Below are positions 43,691-52,675 of a stretch of DNA of 64,000 nucleotides, piece after piece. The DNA comes from Clostridium oryzae (lineage in GTDB: Bacteria > Bacillota > Clostridia > Clostridiales > Clostridiaceae). The translations under genes were made by a program, and so were the position numbers. The stretch lies in assembly GCF_002029235.1 (NCBI RefSeq), contig NZ_MZGV01000001.1, positions 1-64,000 on the forward strand, in the 5' to 3' direction. Numbering within the stretch: the first letter of the stretch is position 1; each line of letters begins with the position of its first letter. The notes beneath the pieces are model-generated. The model saw nothing but the letters and a program-made list of their open reading frames with translations. It ran no database searches and was not told the origin of the DNA.

Positions 43691-44200
43691 TTAGAAAGCT
43701 GATATAATATGCTCCCAGTTTATATACTTGTTTAAAACTTCAACTGCTTTCTCAAGATAAATTTTTTCGGAGTTTGAAAATCTTCCTACTTTAAAGCTAT
43801 CTAGATCCAAAACTCCAATTAAATTATCATCTTTGACTATTGGTACTACTAGCTCAGAATTTGAAGCTGAGTCACACGCAATATGTCCCTCAAAACTATG
43901 TACGTCTTCTACAACTATAGTTTCTTTTGTGGAAGCAGCTTTACCGCATACACCAGCTTCTACTTTTATTTTTGTACATGCAGGCATCCCTTGAAATGGG
44001 CCAAGCACTAATTCATTATTCGAATAAATATAAAAGCCGCACCAATTTAGATCTGATATAAGTGCATTGATAAGTGCAGCGGCATTGCAAAGCTTTGTAA
44101 GATCACTTTCATCGCCGCTTATAAGTCCTTCTAAACTTGTTAGCATCGTGTCATACCTATCGTTAAGGCTCATTTTATCGTATATGCTAATGTCAAACAT
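43691..44200 (-). CDS. GAF-domain free methionine-(R)-sulfoxide reductase
   Basis: This 169-residue GAF protein of the fRMsr (YtsP/MsrC) family reduces free methionine-R-sulfoxide. The three family cysteines are visible in FQGMPACTKI, EAGVCGKAA and GHIACDSASNSELVVP, and the C-terminal IGVLDLDS motif is present. ATG follows AGGAGG on the minus strand. It is a monocistronic cytoplasmic enzyme for oxidative stress repair, divergent from surE across a 359-base region. Confidence 0.92.
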   Translation of the reverse strand: MFDISIYDKMSLNDRYDTMLTSLEGLISGDESDLTKLCNAAALINALISDLNWCGFYIYSNNELVLGPFQGMPACTKIKVEAGVCGKAASTKETIVVEDVHSFEGHIACDSASNSELVVPIVKDDNLIGVLDLDSFKVGRFSNSEKIYLEKAVEVLNKYINWEHIISAF

Positions 44201-44380
44201 GCTAAATTCCTCCTTTATTACGCTATAGTAAATAATAATAGCCTTGCAATAATATTATACACTAAATTAGTAGCAAATAATTGACAGGGGAATAAAATAT
44301 GCTTTAGTATATAAATATATTGTGAAGTAAATGCTCTAGACGGAATAGTTTAGAGAAAGTGCATTAAATGGGTAAGGTAT

Positions 44381-44456
44381 GAGAGTAAAGAGAAAAGAGA
44401 AAAGTGAAGGTTAAAATTCAGCCACTTTTATCTTTACTCTTTTCTCTTTCCAATAT
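44381..44456 (+). repeat. Family 2 repeat upstream of surE
   Basis: GAGTAAAGAGAAAAGAG (from about 44381) pairs with CTTTACTCTTTTCTC (about 44433-44447). The centre keeps GTGAAGG and AAATTCAGC but has lost the second half of the inner stem. It sits in the 44201-44559 gap, which also holds the divergent promoters of the GAF gene and surE. Confidence 0.65.
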
Positions 44457-44559
44457 TTAAAGCATACACTAATTACTAAATATTATCTTAATTTAATTTA
44501 CTTTTGGTGTACAATATATTTAGTACTAGATTAGTAGGATTTGAAGAGAGGTGTCAGAT

Positions 44560-45327
44560 ATGTATATACTAATTACTAACGACGATGGAATAGAAGCTCC
44601 AGGTATTTATGCGTTAGCCAGAGAACTGGAAAAATATCATGAGGTTATTGTTGTAGCTCCAGATTCTCAGAGAAGTGCTAGCAGTCATTCCATAACATTA
44701 ACAAGACCTTTAATTGTAAAAAGTCATAAACTAGATGGAATAAAAGGTGAAGCTTATACGGTAAATGGTACTCCGGCGGATTGTGTAAGAATAGCTGTAA
44801 ATAAGCTAATTGATAGAAAAGTTGATATGGTGGTTTCAGGTATCAATAACGGATATAACTTAGGTGTAGATATACTATATTCAGGAACTGTTTCTGCAGC
44901 TATAGAAGCAGCAGTAAACAATATACCAGCAGTGGCTATGTCACAGGACATGAGTGATAACGTAGAAGATTACGTCACATCATCTCAATATGCGGCACAG
45001 GTAGTTAATAAAGCTTTCCAGCAAAAGCTTGAAAGCAATATAGTTATCAATGTCAATGTTCCTTCCTCTTATGAAAAGACTATTAAAGGTATAAAAGTGT
45101 GCAGAGTGGGAGCGATGCTTTATACGAATTACTTTGTTGAAAAGGAAATAAATGAAATGGGAACAAGTTATGATGTTCTCGGCGACAAAGTTGAAATCAC
45201 GGATACGGATACAGATACATTTTATATATCACAGGGTTACGTAACCCTTACGCCGCTGCATTATGATTTTACTAATGTAAGGCTTATGGAAGAGATGAAA
45301 AAAATATATAAAAAGAGTAGAGAGTAA
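44560..45327 (+). CDS. surE: 5'/3'-nucleotidase SurE
   Basis: This metal-dependent nucleoside monophosphatase is linked to stationary phase survival. It has the family signature ITNDDGIEAPGIYALA with metal-binding DD, plus PDSQRSASSHSITL, VNGTPADCVRIA and VSGINNGYNLG. ATG 44560 is preferred, with GAGAGGTG six bases upstream; GTG 44551 overlaps that site. The length of 255 residues is typical. Its last codons (KSRE) and stop lie within the purine arm of a family 2 repeat, and another copy lies upstream, so the gene is bracketed by the repeat. Confidence 0.94.
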   Translation: MYILITNDDGIEAPGIYALARELEKYHEVIVVAPDSQRSASSHSITLTRPLIVKSHKLDGIKGEAYTVNGTPADCVRIAVNKLIDRKVDMVVSGINNGYNLGVDILYSGTVSAAIEAAVNNIPAVAMSQDMSDNVEDYVTSSQYAAQVVNKAFQQKLESNIVINVNVPSSYEKTIKGIKVCRVGAMLYTNYFVEKEINEMGTSYDVLGDKVEITDTDTDTFYISQGYVTLTPLHYDFTNVRLMEEMKKIYKKSRE

Positions 45328-45441
45328 AGAGAAAAGAGTAAAGATATGGTGGAAATTCAGCTAAGCTGAATTTCAATGAATTAATTTTTTTCGAAATTTC
45401 GTCCATCACTTTTCTTTCTTCTCTTTACTCTTTTCTCTTAA
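45312..45441 (+). repeat. Family 2 repeat overlapping the surE stop
   Basis: The left arm GAGTAGAGAGTAAAGAGAAA includes the surE stop. The inner stem is GAAATTCAGC / GCTGAATTTC (45352-45361 with 45365-45374). The right arm CTTCTCTTTACTCTTTTCTC ends near 45438. This is the most complete family 2 copy in the window. Confidence 0.75.
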
Positions 45442-45508
45442 TACTTTTCACAAATCCTTCTCTTCACGCATAGTTTTATAGTATAACATTCTGTTGGTGG
45501 TGAAGCAT

Positions 45509-46342
45509 ATGTCTTTTAATGAAAAAAAGCGAATAATGATATTCACATCTAAGATCAAAGGGGCTAGGTCTGGAGTCAATGAAGGAATTACGCTTAGAGC
45601 TGAAGAGATAGAGAAAAGAAGAGATGTAAATGAAGAACTGGCAGAAGATCTGGAGGACGGAGATATAATCCAGAAGGAAAGGATTACAGATGTAACGGGA
45701 TATAAATCAAGCAGCTTAATTGAAGAACAAGGGGTAAAGATGCAAAACATACAAAATATATCAGAAAGCAATACGATAAACATGAACTGCTCTACAGGAG
45801 GATATGCAGAGATGTTTGAAACACTAAACGGAGCGAGTATTGATTGTGGGTATTTTGTAACTCTTGATGGCCGAAGAATAAGAAAGGTAATGACTAGAGA
45901 TAAATTCATATTAGGTGTTACTACCATAACTCCAGGGGTAACTGGTAATGGTCAGGATATTAGATGGAAAAACAAATATTTAACTGATGAATGGGGAAGA
46001 ATTAAATATGAAGATGTACTTATTCCGTCAGTAAAGGACCAATATGGCAATGAACTATGCAGTGAGAGAACTGAAAGAAGACCAATGATTAATCCTAAGT
46101 GGGATAAAGATAAGCAGTACATTCCTAGAGCATTAAGAAATGAGTGGGTATATGTCAGTCTTTTAGGACAGGTTCCGGTGAGGGATGATGGGAGCTGTAA
46201 AGTAAACGGATATTGTGTACCGAACAGTAATGCTGTGGCTACGACTTCAAGCAGGGGCTACAGGGTTATTGAAAGGCTGTCGTCAAATCAGGTAGTAATA
46301 CTGCTTAGAGCCACAATAGTATCAAATAATAATAGAAATTGA
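45509..46342 (+). CDS. Peptidase_G2 (IMC autoproteolytic) domain protein
   Basis: This 277-residue protein has a C-terminal half matching the Peptidase_G2 family: GYFVTLDGRRIRK, LGVTTITPGVTGN, DEWGRIKYEDV, NEWVYVSLLGQVPVRDDGSC and TSSRGYRVIERL. In phage tail proteins this domain is a C-terminal intramolecular chaperone that cuts itself off a beta-helical trimer; Bacillus genomes also carry non-phage copies. Here the N-terminal part is only about 100 residues, charged, with no beta-helix, signal peptide or membrane helix. ATG 45509 follows GGTGGTGAAG. It lies 30 bases before a sugar acetyltransferase gene. The role is unknown. Confidence 0.75.
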   Translation: MSFNEKKRIMIFTSKIKGARSGVNEGITLRAEEIEKRRDVNEELAEDLEDGDIIQKERITDVTGYKSSSLIEEQGVKMQNIQNISESNTINMNCSTGGYAEMFETLNGASIDCGYFVTLDGRRIRKVMTRDKFILGVTTITPGVTGNGQDIRWKNKYLTDEWGRIKYEDVLIPSVKDQYGNELCSERTERRPMINPKWDKDKQYIPRALRNEWVYVSLLGQVPVRDDGSCKVNGYCVPNSNAVATTSSRGYRVIERLSSNQVVILLRATIVSNNNRN

Positions 46343-46372
46343 TATTAAATTTCTACGGAAAGGAAGATTGCT

Positions 46373-46954
46373 TTGGAACAGAACTATTATGTCCACGAAT
46401 CCAGTTATATAGATCCAGGCTGCAGTATTGGTGCTGGGACTCATATCTGGCATTTTTCTCATTTGATGTCAGGTACGGTGATAGGTGAAAAATGTAATAT
46501 AGGACAAAATGTATTTATAGCATCAGATGTTATTTTAGGAAATGGTGTTAAAGTTCAAAACAATGTTTCAATATATGCTGGTGTAGTCTGTGAGGATGAT
46601 GTGTTTTTAGGGCCATCCTGTGTGTTTACAAACGTCATAAATCCTAGAAGCTTCATTGAAAAGAAAAATGAATTCAAGAAGACTATAATAAAAAAGGGTG
46701 CCTCTATAGGAGCAAACTCTACAATAATATGCGGTGTAACTATAGGAAGCTATGCACTGGTAGGGGCTGGGGCAGTAGTTACTAAGAATGTTCCTGATTA
46801 CAGCATGGTTATTGGCAATCCAGCACGAGTAAGAGGATATGTATGTGTCTGCGGTGAAAAGTTACTTACTCAAACTGAACAAGATGCAGAATTGAAATGT
46901 AGAGTTTGCGGAAAAAAATATGCATTCAAGGATAATGTATTGATTGAAATTTAA
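46373..46954 (+). CDS. Left-handed beta-helix sugar N-acetyltransferase (WbpD/WlbB-like)
   Basis: This 193-residue hexapeptide-repeat transferase fits the family that acetylates the 3-amino group of UDP-2-acetamido-3-amino-glucuronate. Motifs are GAGTHIWHFSHLMSGTVIGE, NVSIYAGVVCEDDVFLGPSC, PRSFIEKKNEF and GNPARVRG. A C-terminal zinc-ribbon-like tail (CVCGEKL ... CRVCGKKY) is an extra. TTG 46373 follows AAAGGAAG. Its stop abuts the stop of the convergent LCP gene with no bases between. A WbpA-like dehydrogenase (50132) and an aminotransferase (57575) would belong to the same pathway; a WbpB-like oxidase is not seen. Confidence 0.85.
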   Translation: MEQNYYVHESSYIDPGCSIGAGTHIWHFSHLMSGTVIGEKCNIGQNVFIASDVILGNGVKVQNNVSIYAGVVCEDDVFLGPSCVFTNVINPRSFIEKKNEFKKTIIKKGASIGANSTIICGVTIGSYALVGAGAVVTKNVPDYSMVIGNPARVRGYVCVCGEKLLTQTEQDAELKCRVCGKKYAFKDNVLIEI

Positions 46955-47986
46955 TTAATGCTCTTCAGGATATATGTCTTCAAAAATAAATTGATGAAGC
47001 TGTATTATTGTTTTGTCCATGTCAGGAACTATATATTCTACGCCATGTATCCTCTTTTCAATAAAATTATTATTTACAGGAAAGCGAGTTTGTTTAAAGC
47101 ATTTTATATTTGAACGTAAAACTTGAGAGCCATATTTTATTATGTCTCTTTTTGTCATGCTTGTTTCGATCATAGGAAAAATCTGTGATACTATATATGC
47201 ATATTCAGATGGATTCCTGCAAGTCATTTCAGTGAAAAGTTCTGTTAGTATTTTTCTTTGCCTTAATGTTCTTTCATAATCTCCGTTGCCAACATTTCTT
47301 ATACGTGCATACGCTAGTGCCTGGTTTCCGTCAAGTCTCTGAATTCCTGAGTTCTCTATTCGGTTATAGCTTACTTTTTCAATACGAGCTAACTCGGCCA
47401 TGTTTTTATTTAGTGAACAGATTTCGGATTCCTTTATATCAATATTGACCCCTCCAACAATATCTATAAGTTCCTTTAAATTAAAAAAATCCACTGAAAT
47501 ATAATCTCGTATATCAAGATTAAAATTTGCATTTATTGTATTAAGAGTCAGCTCAGGACCACCGTAAACATATGCATGAGTCAGTTTGTTAAAACCATGG
47601 TTATCAATTTTTACATATGAATCTCTCATAATCGAAGATAGTTTTAAGTCCTTATGTTTGAAATCAAGGGTAGCTATGATTATAGTATCTGAGCGGCCTA
47701 ATTCGCTTTTTTTACGTCTGTCTGTACCTAACAGTGCTATATTTATTATTGAATTCTGTATTGGATTATTTTGTGTGGATGGTTCAATACCTAAGGCCTT
47801 GTCAGACTTACATATTGGTTTTACAGTTATCTTATTAAGCTGATTATATAAATATAAGGTATAAAACATAGGTATAAGCAGGATGATAATTAAAAAAGAT
47901 ACGGAGAATGTTTTTATGAAATTTCTAAATGATCTCTTTTTATTTACATTTTCAGAACATAAACATGTCTTTTCAGATAAGTTCAA
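46955..47986 (-). CDS. LytR-CpsA-Psr (LCP) family cell-wall glycopolymer ligase
   Basis: This transferase attaches polysaccharides or teichoic acids from lipid carrier to peptidoglycan. It has a short cytoplasmic N-terminus, one membrane helix at about residues 25-47, then the extracellular LCP domain. Motifs are NIALLGTDRRKK, GRSDTIIIATLD, SIMRDSYVKI and RIRNVGNGDYERTLRQ. TTG 47986 is preferred because AGGGAG lies nine bases before it; GTG 47995 directly touches that site. It is convergent with the acetyltransferase gene and divergent from the polysaccharide operon at 48189, whose product it probably ligates. Confidence 0.92.
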   Translation of the reverse strand: MNLSEKTCLCSENVNKKRSFRNFIKTFSVSFLIIILLIPMFYTLYLYNQLNKITVKPICKSDKALGIEPSTQNNPIQNSIINIALLGTDRRKKSELGRSDTIIIATLDFKHKDLKLSSIMRDSYVKIDNHGFNKLTHAYVYGGPELTLNTINANFNLDIRDYISVDFFNLKELIDIVGGVNIDIKESEICSLNKNMAELARIEKVSYNRIENSGIQRLDGNQALAYARIRNVGNGDYERTLRQRKILTELFTEMTCRNPSEYAYIVSQIFPMIETSMTKRDIIKYGSQVLRSNIKCFKQTRFPVNNNFIEKRIHGVEYIVPDMDKTIIQLHQFIFEDIYPEEH

Positions 47987-48188
47987 AATAAACACTCCCT
48001 TAATTTAGTCTCTATAATGATATAGTAAAACTTTTATGCTTTATATTATCTACGTAGTGTTATAGTATTCCCATTTTAAAGTTCGGTATAAGGGTATAAA
48101 AAGAAAATAACTATACAAAGATTTAATAAAAATAGAAAAATAGTTAATACTATACGTATTGAAATAAAATAGGAACTAGGAGGCAAAT

Positions 48189-50072
48189 ATGGCTAAACAC
48201 AATGAATTTGTTGTTACCGATATAGTATTAATTATTTTTGCATTGCTTTCATCATTATTATTAAGATTTGATTTTGGCATGGATGGAGCATTTAAGGATT
48301 ATGCTCAGTTTATTATTATGTCAATGCCGCCTGTGATTATTTTTACACTTTCATTTAACAAGCTATTCAATTTATATAATAACTATTGGAACTATGCTTC
48401 TGTTGAAGAGTTATTATCAATAATTTATTCTGTATCCTTATCGAATGTAGCTTTTATTTTTTATAGTTATTTTATTAACTATAAACTTATAAGAATCAAT
48501 TATTACAGGTTTCCGTTCTCAGTTCATATAATATTCTGGATATTGAGTGTAGTGCTTTTAGGCGGAGCCAGATTCATGCATAGAGTATATAGCAGCAGTG
48601 AAAGATGCTATAAAAAAGATCAGGGTAAGAGAAAGCTTTTAATAGTAGGTGCTGGCGAAGCAGGAGTTATGCTTATAAGGGAAATCAAAAGGCATAGAGA
48701 ACTAAATTACTCAATAGTAGGACTTATCGATGATGATATTAAGAAATTAAATAAAACTATATGCGGAATTGAGGTTTTAGGAACACGCAAAGATATATTG
48801 AATATATGTAAAGAATGCGAAATAGAAGATATAATCGTTGCAATACCATCTGCAGGTTTAAGCGATAAACGGGAAATATACAATATATGTAAGCATACAA
48901 ACTGCAGATTAAAAACGATACCTGGAATTTATGAAATACTTGATGGTAAACATTCATTGAAAAACGTAAGGGACGTGAGCATAGAGGATTTACTTGAGCG
49001 TGATGAGATTAAACTTAATGTAGATGGTATAAATGAGTATATTCACAACAAGGTTGTGCTGGTGACAGGCGGCGGAGGTTCCATAGGTTCAGAACTATGC
49101 AGGCAGCTAGCAAGGTTTTCTCCTGAGAAGATCATAATATTTGATGTATATGAAAACGGGGCATATGAACTGCAGCTTGAACTTAAACATAATTTTCCTG
49201 AAGTAGGGATAGAGGTAATTATAGGCTCCATAAGGGATTATGGAATATTAACTTCCATGTTCTACAGATATAAACCTGAAATAGTTTTTCATGCAGCAGC
49301 ACATAAACATGTTCCACTGATGGAAGAAAATGCTGCAGAAGCTGTTAAAAATAACATATTAGGAACCTATAACCTGTTAAAGTGCTGCAATAGTTTTGGA
49401 GTTAAGAAGTTTGTTCAGATAAGTACTGATAAAGCTGTTAATCCAACGAATGTAATGGGAGCTACAAAACGATTCTGTGAGATAATGGTTCAGGCTTTCA
49501 ACAAAGGGAGCAATACGGAATATGTGGCCGTTAGATTCGGAAATGTACTTGGAAGCAGTGGGAGTGTAGTACCGCTGTTTAAAGAGCAGATAGCTAGAGG
49601 AGGCCCTGTAACTGTTACTCATCCTGAAGTAAATAGATTTTTCATGACTATTCCTGAAGCTGCCCAGTTAGTTTTGGAGGCGGCAGCTATGGCAAAGGGC
49701 GGCGAGATATTTGTCCTTGATATGGGTAAACCTGTAAAGATAGTGGACCTTGCAAGGGACCTTATAAGACTTTCTGGTTTTACACCTGATGAGGATATAA
49801 AGATAGAATTTATTGGCCTTAGAAAGGGAGAAAAACTTTATGAAGAGCCGCTTATGAATGAGCTAGTACTAGATAACACAAAACATGAAAAGATATTTGT
49901 TGAAAAGCCAATGAAATACAGCATGAGTTATGTTAATGCTGCGATTAATGAATTTAAAAAAGTTTCTGAACTTAGCAGCGATGATATTTGTGAACTGCTT
50001 GAAAAAGAGGTTCCTACTTATAAAAGAGATAACTGTAAAAAAGAAGCAAAATCTCAGCTATTAATGGTGTGA
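48189..50072 (+). CDS. CapD/FlaA1-type nucleoside-diphosphate-sugar 4,6-dehydratase, membrane form
   Basis: This 627-residue polysaccharide biosynthesis protein has four N-terminal membrane helices (residues about 8-120), a CoA-binding-like Rossmann domain (about 140-265) and a C-terminal SDR domain (about 285-600). The SDR motif is LVTGGGGSIGSELCRQLARF. The active-site region is ISTDKAVNPTNVMGATKR, where Met replaces the usual SDR Tyr as in PglF/WbpM-type enzymes. The expected reaction is UDP-GlcNAc to the 4-keto-6-deoxy sugar, a substrate for the aminotransferase at 57575. It is the first gene of the plus-strand polysaccharide operon. Confidence 0.92.
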   Translation: MAKHNEFVVTDIVLIIFALLSSLLLRFDFGMDGAFKDYAQFIIMSMPPVIIFTLSFNKLFNLYNNYWNYASVEELLSIIYSVSLSNVAFIFYSYFINYKLIRINYYRFPFSVHIIFWILSVVLLGGARFMHRVYSSSERCYKKDQGKRKLLIVGAGEAGVMLIREIKRHRELNYSIVGLIDDDIKKLNKTICGIEVLGTRKDILNICKECEIEDIIVAIPSAGLSDKREIYNICKHTNCRLKTIPGIYEILDGKHSLKNVRDVSIEDLLERDEIKLNVDGINEYIHNKVVLVTGGGGSIGSELCRQLARFSPEKIIIFDVYENGAYELQLELKHNFPEVGIEVIIGSIRDYGILTSMFYRYKPEIVFHAAAHKHVPLMEENAAEAVKNNILGTYNLLKCCNSFGVKKFVQISTDKAVNPTNVMGATKRFCEIMVQAFNKGSNTEYVAVRFGNVLGSSGSVVPLFKEQIARGGPVTVTHPEVNRFFMTIPEAAQLVLEAAAMAKGGEIFVLDMGKPVKIVDLARDLIRLSGFTPDEDIKIEFIGLRKGEKLYEEPLMNELVLDNTKHEKIFVEKPMKYSMSYVNAAINEFKKVSELSSDDICELLEKEVPTYKRDNCKKEAKSQLLMV

Positions 50073-50131
50073 AAACATAAACCACGTAAATATTTGTATA
50101 TTTAATTATAAAAAATAAGGAGTGATACTTC

Positions 50132-51460
50132 GTGGAAGTACTTATGACAAGTGTTAAGGATGAACTTCTATATAAAATTCAAAATAAAACTGCAAAACTT
50201 GGGGTTGTTGGCTTAGGCTACGTTGGATTACCTTTGGCAGTGGAGAAGGCAAAAGCAGGTTTTACAGTTATGGGATTTGATATCCAGCCTCAAAAGGTGT
50301 CTATGGTGAACGAAGGAAAAAATTATATCGGAGACATTGTAGATGACGATTTAAAAAAACTTGTAAAAGAAAAAAAAATAAGTGCAACCAGTGATTTTAG
50401 CTTTGTAACAGATATGGATACGATAGCTATATGTGTGCCCACACCGCTGGATAAATATAAACAGCCAGATCTTTCCTATGTAAGAAATTCAGCCGAGGAA
50501 ATATCAAAATATCTTCACACCGGTATGCTTGTAGTATTAGAGAGTACTACATACCCAGGCACTACGGAAGAGATAATAAAACCTATATTGGAAAGCAGCG
50601 GGCTTAAGTGCGGAGAAGATTTTTTCCTCGCTTTTTCGCCTGAACGAGTTGATCCTGGAAATGCGTACTACAAAACAAATAACACGCCTAAAGTAGTGGG
50701 CGGGTGTACGAAAGAATGCACTGAGATAGCTGCAGAACTATATAGAAGTGTACTTAATGGTGACGTTATAGAAGTTTCATCACCATCCGTAGCTGAAATG
50801 GAAAAAATACTTGAGAATACCTTCAGAAACGTAAACATAGCACTAGTTAATGAAATGTCGATATTATGCAGCAAAATGGGTATTAATATATGGGAAACTA
50901 TAGATGCGGCTAAATCCAAGCCTTATGGGTATATGGCTTTTTATCCAGGCCCGGGCATAGGAGGACATTGTATTCCGTTAGACCCAATGTATCTTTCCTG
51001 GAAAGCTAAAGAATATGATTTTCATACTAAGCTTATTGAAACATCTTCAGAGATTAATGATTTTATGCCGGAATTTATTGTTGAGCGAATGATGAAGATT
51101 TTAAACGATCATAAAAAAACCTTGAATGGTGCAAAAGTGTTAATGCTAGGTGTAGCATATAAAAATGATATTGATGACTACAGAGAATCTCCAGCACTTA
51201 AGGTGATGGAAAACCTAATAAACAGCGGAGCAGATCTATTGATAAACGATCCTTATATAAAAAGATTTAGCCACAAGGGTAAAACTTATAACACTGTGAG
51301 CTGGGAAGATTATATCGATAAAGCTGATATAGTATTAATAACTACTGGGCATAAAGTCTATCCTATGGAGGAAATAGTAAACAGATCAAAGCTTGTATTT
51401 GATACTAGAAATGCAACTAAAGCTGTAAAGACAGGAAGAAAAAAAATATTCGTATTATAG
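50132..51460 (+). CDS. UDP-N-acetylhexosamine 6-dehydrogenase (WbpA-like)
   Basis: This 442-residue NAD-dependent enzyme oxidises the 6-hydroxyl of a UDP-amino sugar to the uronate. It has Rossmann motif GVVGLGYVGLPLAVEKAKAG, the substrate region LAFSPERVDPGN and catalytic Cys in GPGIGGHCIPLDPMYLSWKA. That pattern is typical of UDP-GlcNAc dehydrogenases such as WbpA, rather than UDP-glucose enzymes. GTG 50132 follows AAGGAGTG by seven bases; ATG 50144 is too far from it. It lies 59 bases after the dehydratase gene. Confidence 0.92.
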   Translation: MEVLMTSVKDELLYKIQNKTAKLGVVGLGYVGLPLAVEKAKAGFTVMGFDIQPQKVSMVNEGKNYIGDIVDDDLKKLVKEKKISATSDFSFVTDMDTIAICVPTPLDKYKQPDLSYVRNSAEEISKYLHTGMLVVLESTTYPGTTEEIIKPILESSGLKCGEDFFLAFSPERVDPGNAYYKTNNTPKVVGGCTKECTEIAAELYRSVLNGDVIEVSSPSVAEMEKILENTFRNVNIALVNEMSILCSKMGINIWETIDAAKSKPYGYMAFYPGPGIGGHCIPLDPMYLSWKAKEYDFHTKLIETSSEINDFMPEFIVERMMKILNDHKKTLNGAKVLMLGVAYKNDIDDYRESPALKVMENLINSGADLLINDPYIKRFSHKGKTYNTVSWEDYIDKADIVLITTGHKVYPMEEIVNRSKLVFDTRNATKAVKTGRKKIFVL

Positions 51461-51511
51461 AGAGGTCTATAGAAAAATACATAAATATTTATCTATGGAA
51501 AATAGGAAACT

Positions 51512-52636
51512 ATGAAAATATGTATGTTAACAACTACTCATAATGCGTTGGACAGCAGGGTATTTTGTAAAGAGGCAATAACCTTAAAATCAAAGTATGA
51601 AGATGTAACTATAATAGCTCCCGATATAAATAATTATTATATGGTAGAAGGTATAAAAATAATTGGCATAACCAGAGCTGATAATTTAATGCAGAGATAT
51701 AAACTGATAGATGAACTTTTGTTGAAAGCAAAACAAGTTAATGCCGATATTTATCACTTTCATGATTATGAGATACTGCTCAAAATAAAAAAATTAAAGA
51801 AAAGTAATCCTAAATGCAAATTAATCTACGATGTTCATGAAGATTTTCCAGACATGATGTGTATGAGTAACAATATTCCCCACTGCGCTGCTTTTATTAT
51901 GAGCAAATTTGTTGCCGCTACTGAAAAACTTATAGCTTCAAGTATGGATTATGTAATAACTGCAGATGGAGCTGTAGAAAAAAGATTTTTAAAAATCAAT
52001 AAAAATACCAAGGCTATATATAATTTTCCGTCCATCAAGATGGTAATGCTTTCGCAGCAAGATAAAAAAGACTTTGACATAATATATGAAGGGGCATTAA
52101 CTCTAGAAAGGGGAATATTTGAACTGGTTAAAAGTATAAAAATAATTAAAGATACATATAAGCCTGATGTAAAACTCCTTCTTTTATATAGTTCTATGGA
52201 TTCCTACGTACAGAATGTCGTAAAACAATATATAAAAGATAATAATTTGATAGAAAATATAGTGTTTATTGATAGAGTACCTCATGACGAAGTGTTTTCA
52301 TATATATGCCGCAGTAAAATTGGAGCTGTGCTTTTAAAACCGTATAAAAAATATTTTAAAAATATACCAATAAAACAGTTTGAATATATGAGCTGCGGGA
52401 TACCGGTAGTAGGAAGTGATCTTCCGCCTATAAGCATGTTTGTAAACAAATATAATTCGGGAATAGTTGTAAATCCTGAAGATATAAGTGAAATAGCTAA
52501 AAGTTTTATAAGACTTTTGAAGGATGATAGGATGAGAACCGAAATGGGTCTTAATGGGATATATGCTATAAGACAAGACTTCAATTGGGAGAATATGAGC
52601 GATAGTTTACTAAAAATATATAATACATTTCAGTAA
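51512..52636 (+). CDS. Glycosyltransferase, GT4 type
   Basis: This 374-residue GT-B fold protein has N-terminal ICMLTTTHNALDSRVFCKEA, a glycogen-synthase-like acceptor half and a donor half with YEGALTLERGIFELVKSIKI, KQFEYMSCGIPVVGSDLPP and the late NSGIVVNPEDI region. The EX7E-like donor site appears in the KQFEYMSCGIPVV segment. It should add one sugar to the lipid-linked repeat unit in the cytoplasm. Donor and acceptor cannot be read from sequence. Confidence 0.87.
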   Translation: MKICMLTTTHNALDSRVFCKEAITLKSKYEDVTIIAPDINNYYMVEGIKIIGITRADNLMQRYKLIDELLLKAKQVNADIYHFHDYEILLKIKKLKKSNPKCKLIYDVHEDFPDMMCMSNNIPHCAAFIMSKFVAATEKLIASSMDYVITADGAVEKRFLKINKNTKAIYNFPSIKMVMLSQQDKKDFDIIYEGALTLERGIFELVKSIKIIKDTYKPDVKLLLLYSSMDSYVQNVVKQYIKDNNLIENIVFIDRVPHDEVFSYICRSKIGAVLLKPYKKYFKNIPIKQFEYMSCGIPVVGSDLPPISMFVNKYNSGIVVNPEDISEIAKSFIRLLKDDRMRTEMGLNGIYAIRQDFNWENMSDSLLKIYNTFQ

Positions 52637-52675
52637 TTGCAGCTTGATTTGCAAGTTCAAATGGAGGAAGGCGTA

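Noticed and set aside
45448-45927. Minus-strand open frame of 159 codons opposite the Peptidase_G2 gene
   Set aside because: Antisense to the conserved plus-strand protein and overlaps a family 2 repeat arm; no family match.
45509-46342. Peptidase_G2 gene as part of a prophage
   Set aside because: No capsid, tail, integrase or lysis genes lie nearby, and the neighbours are sugar and housekeeping genes.
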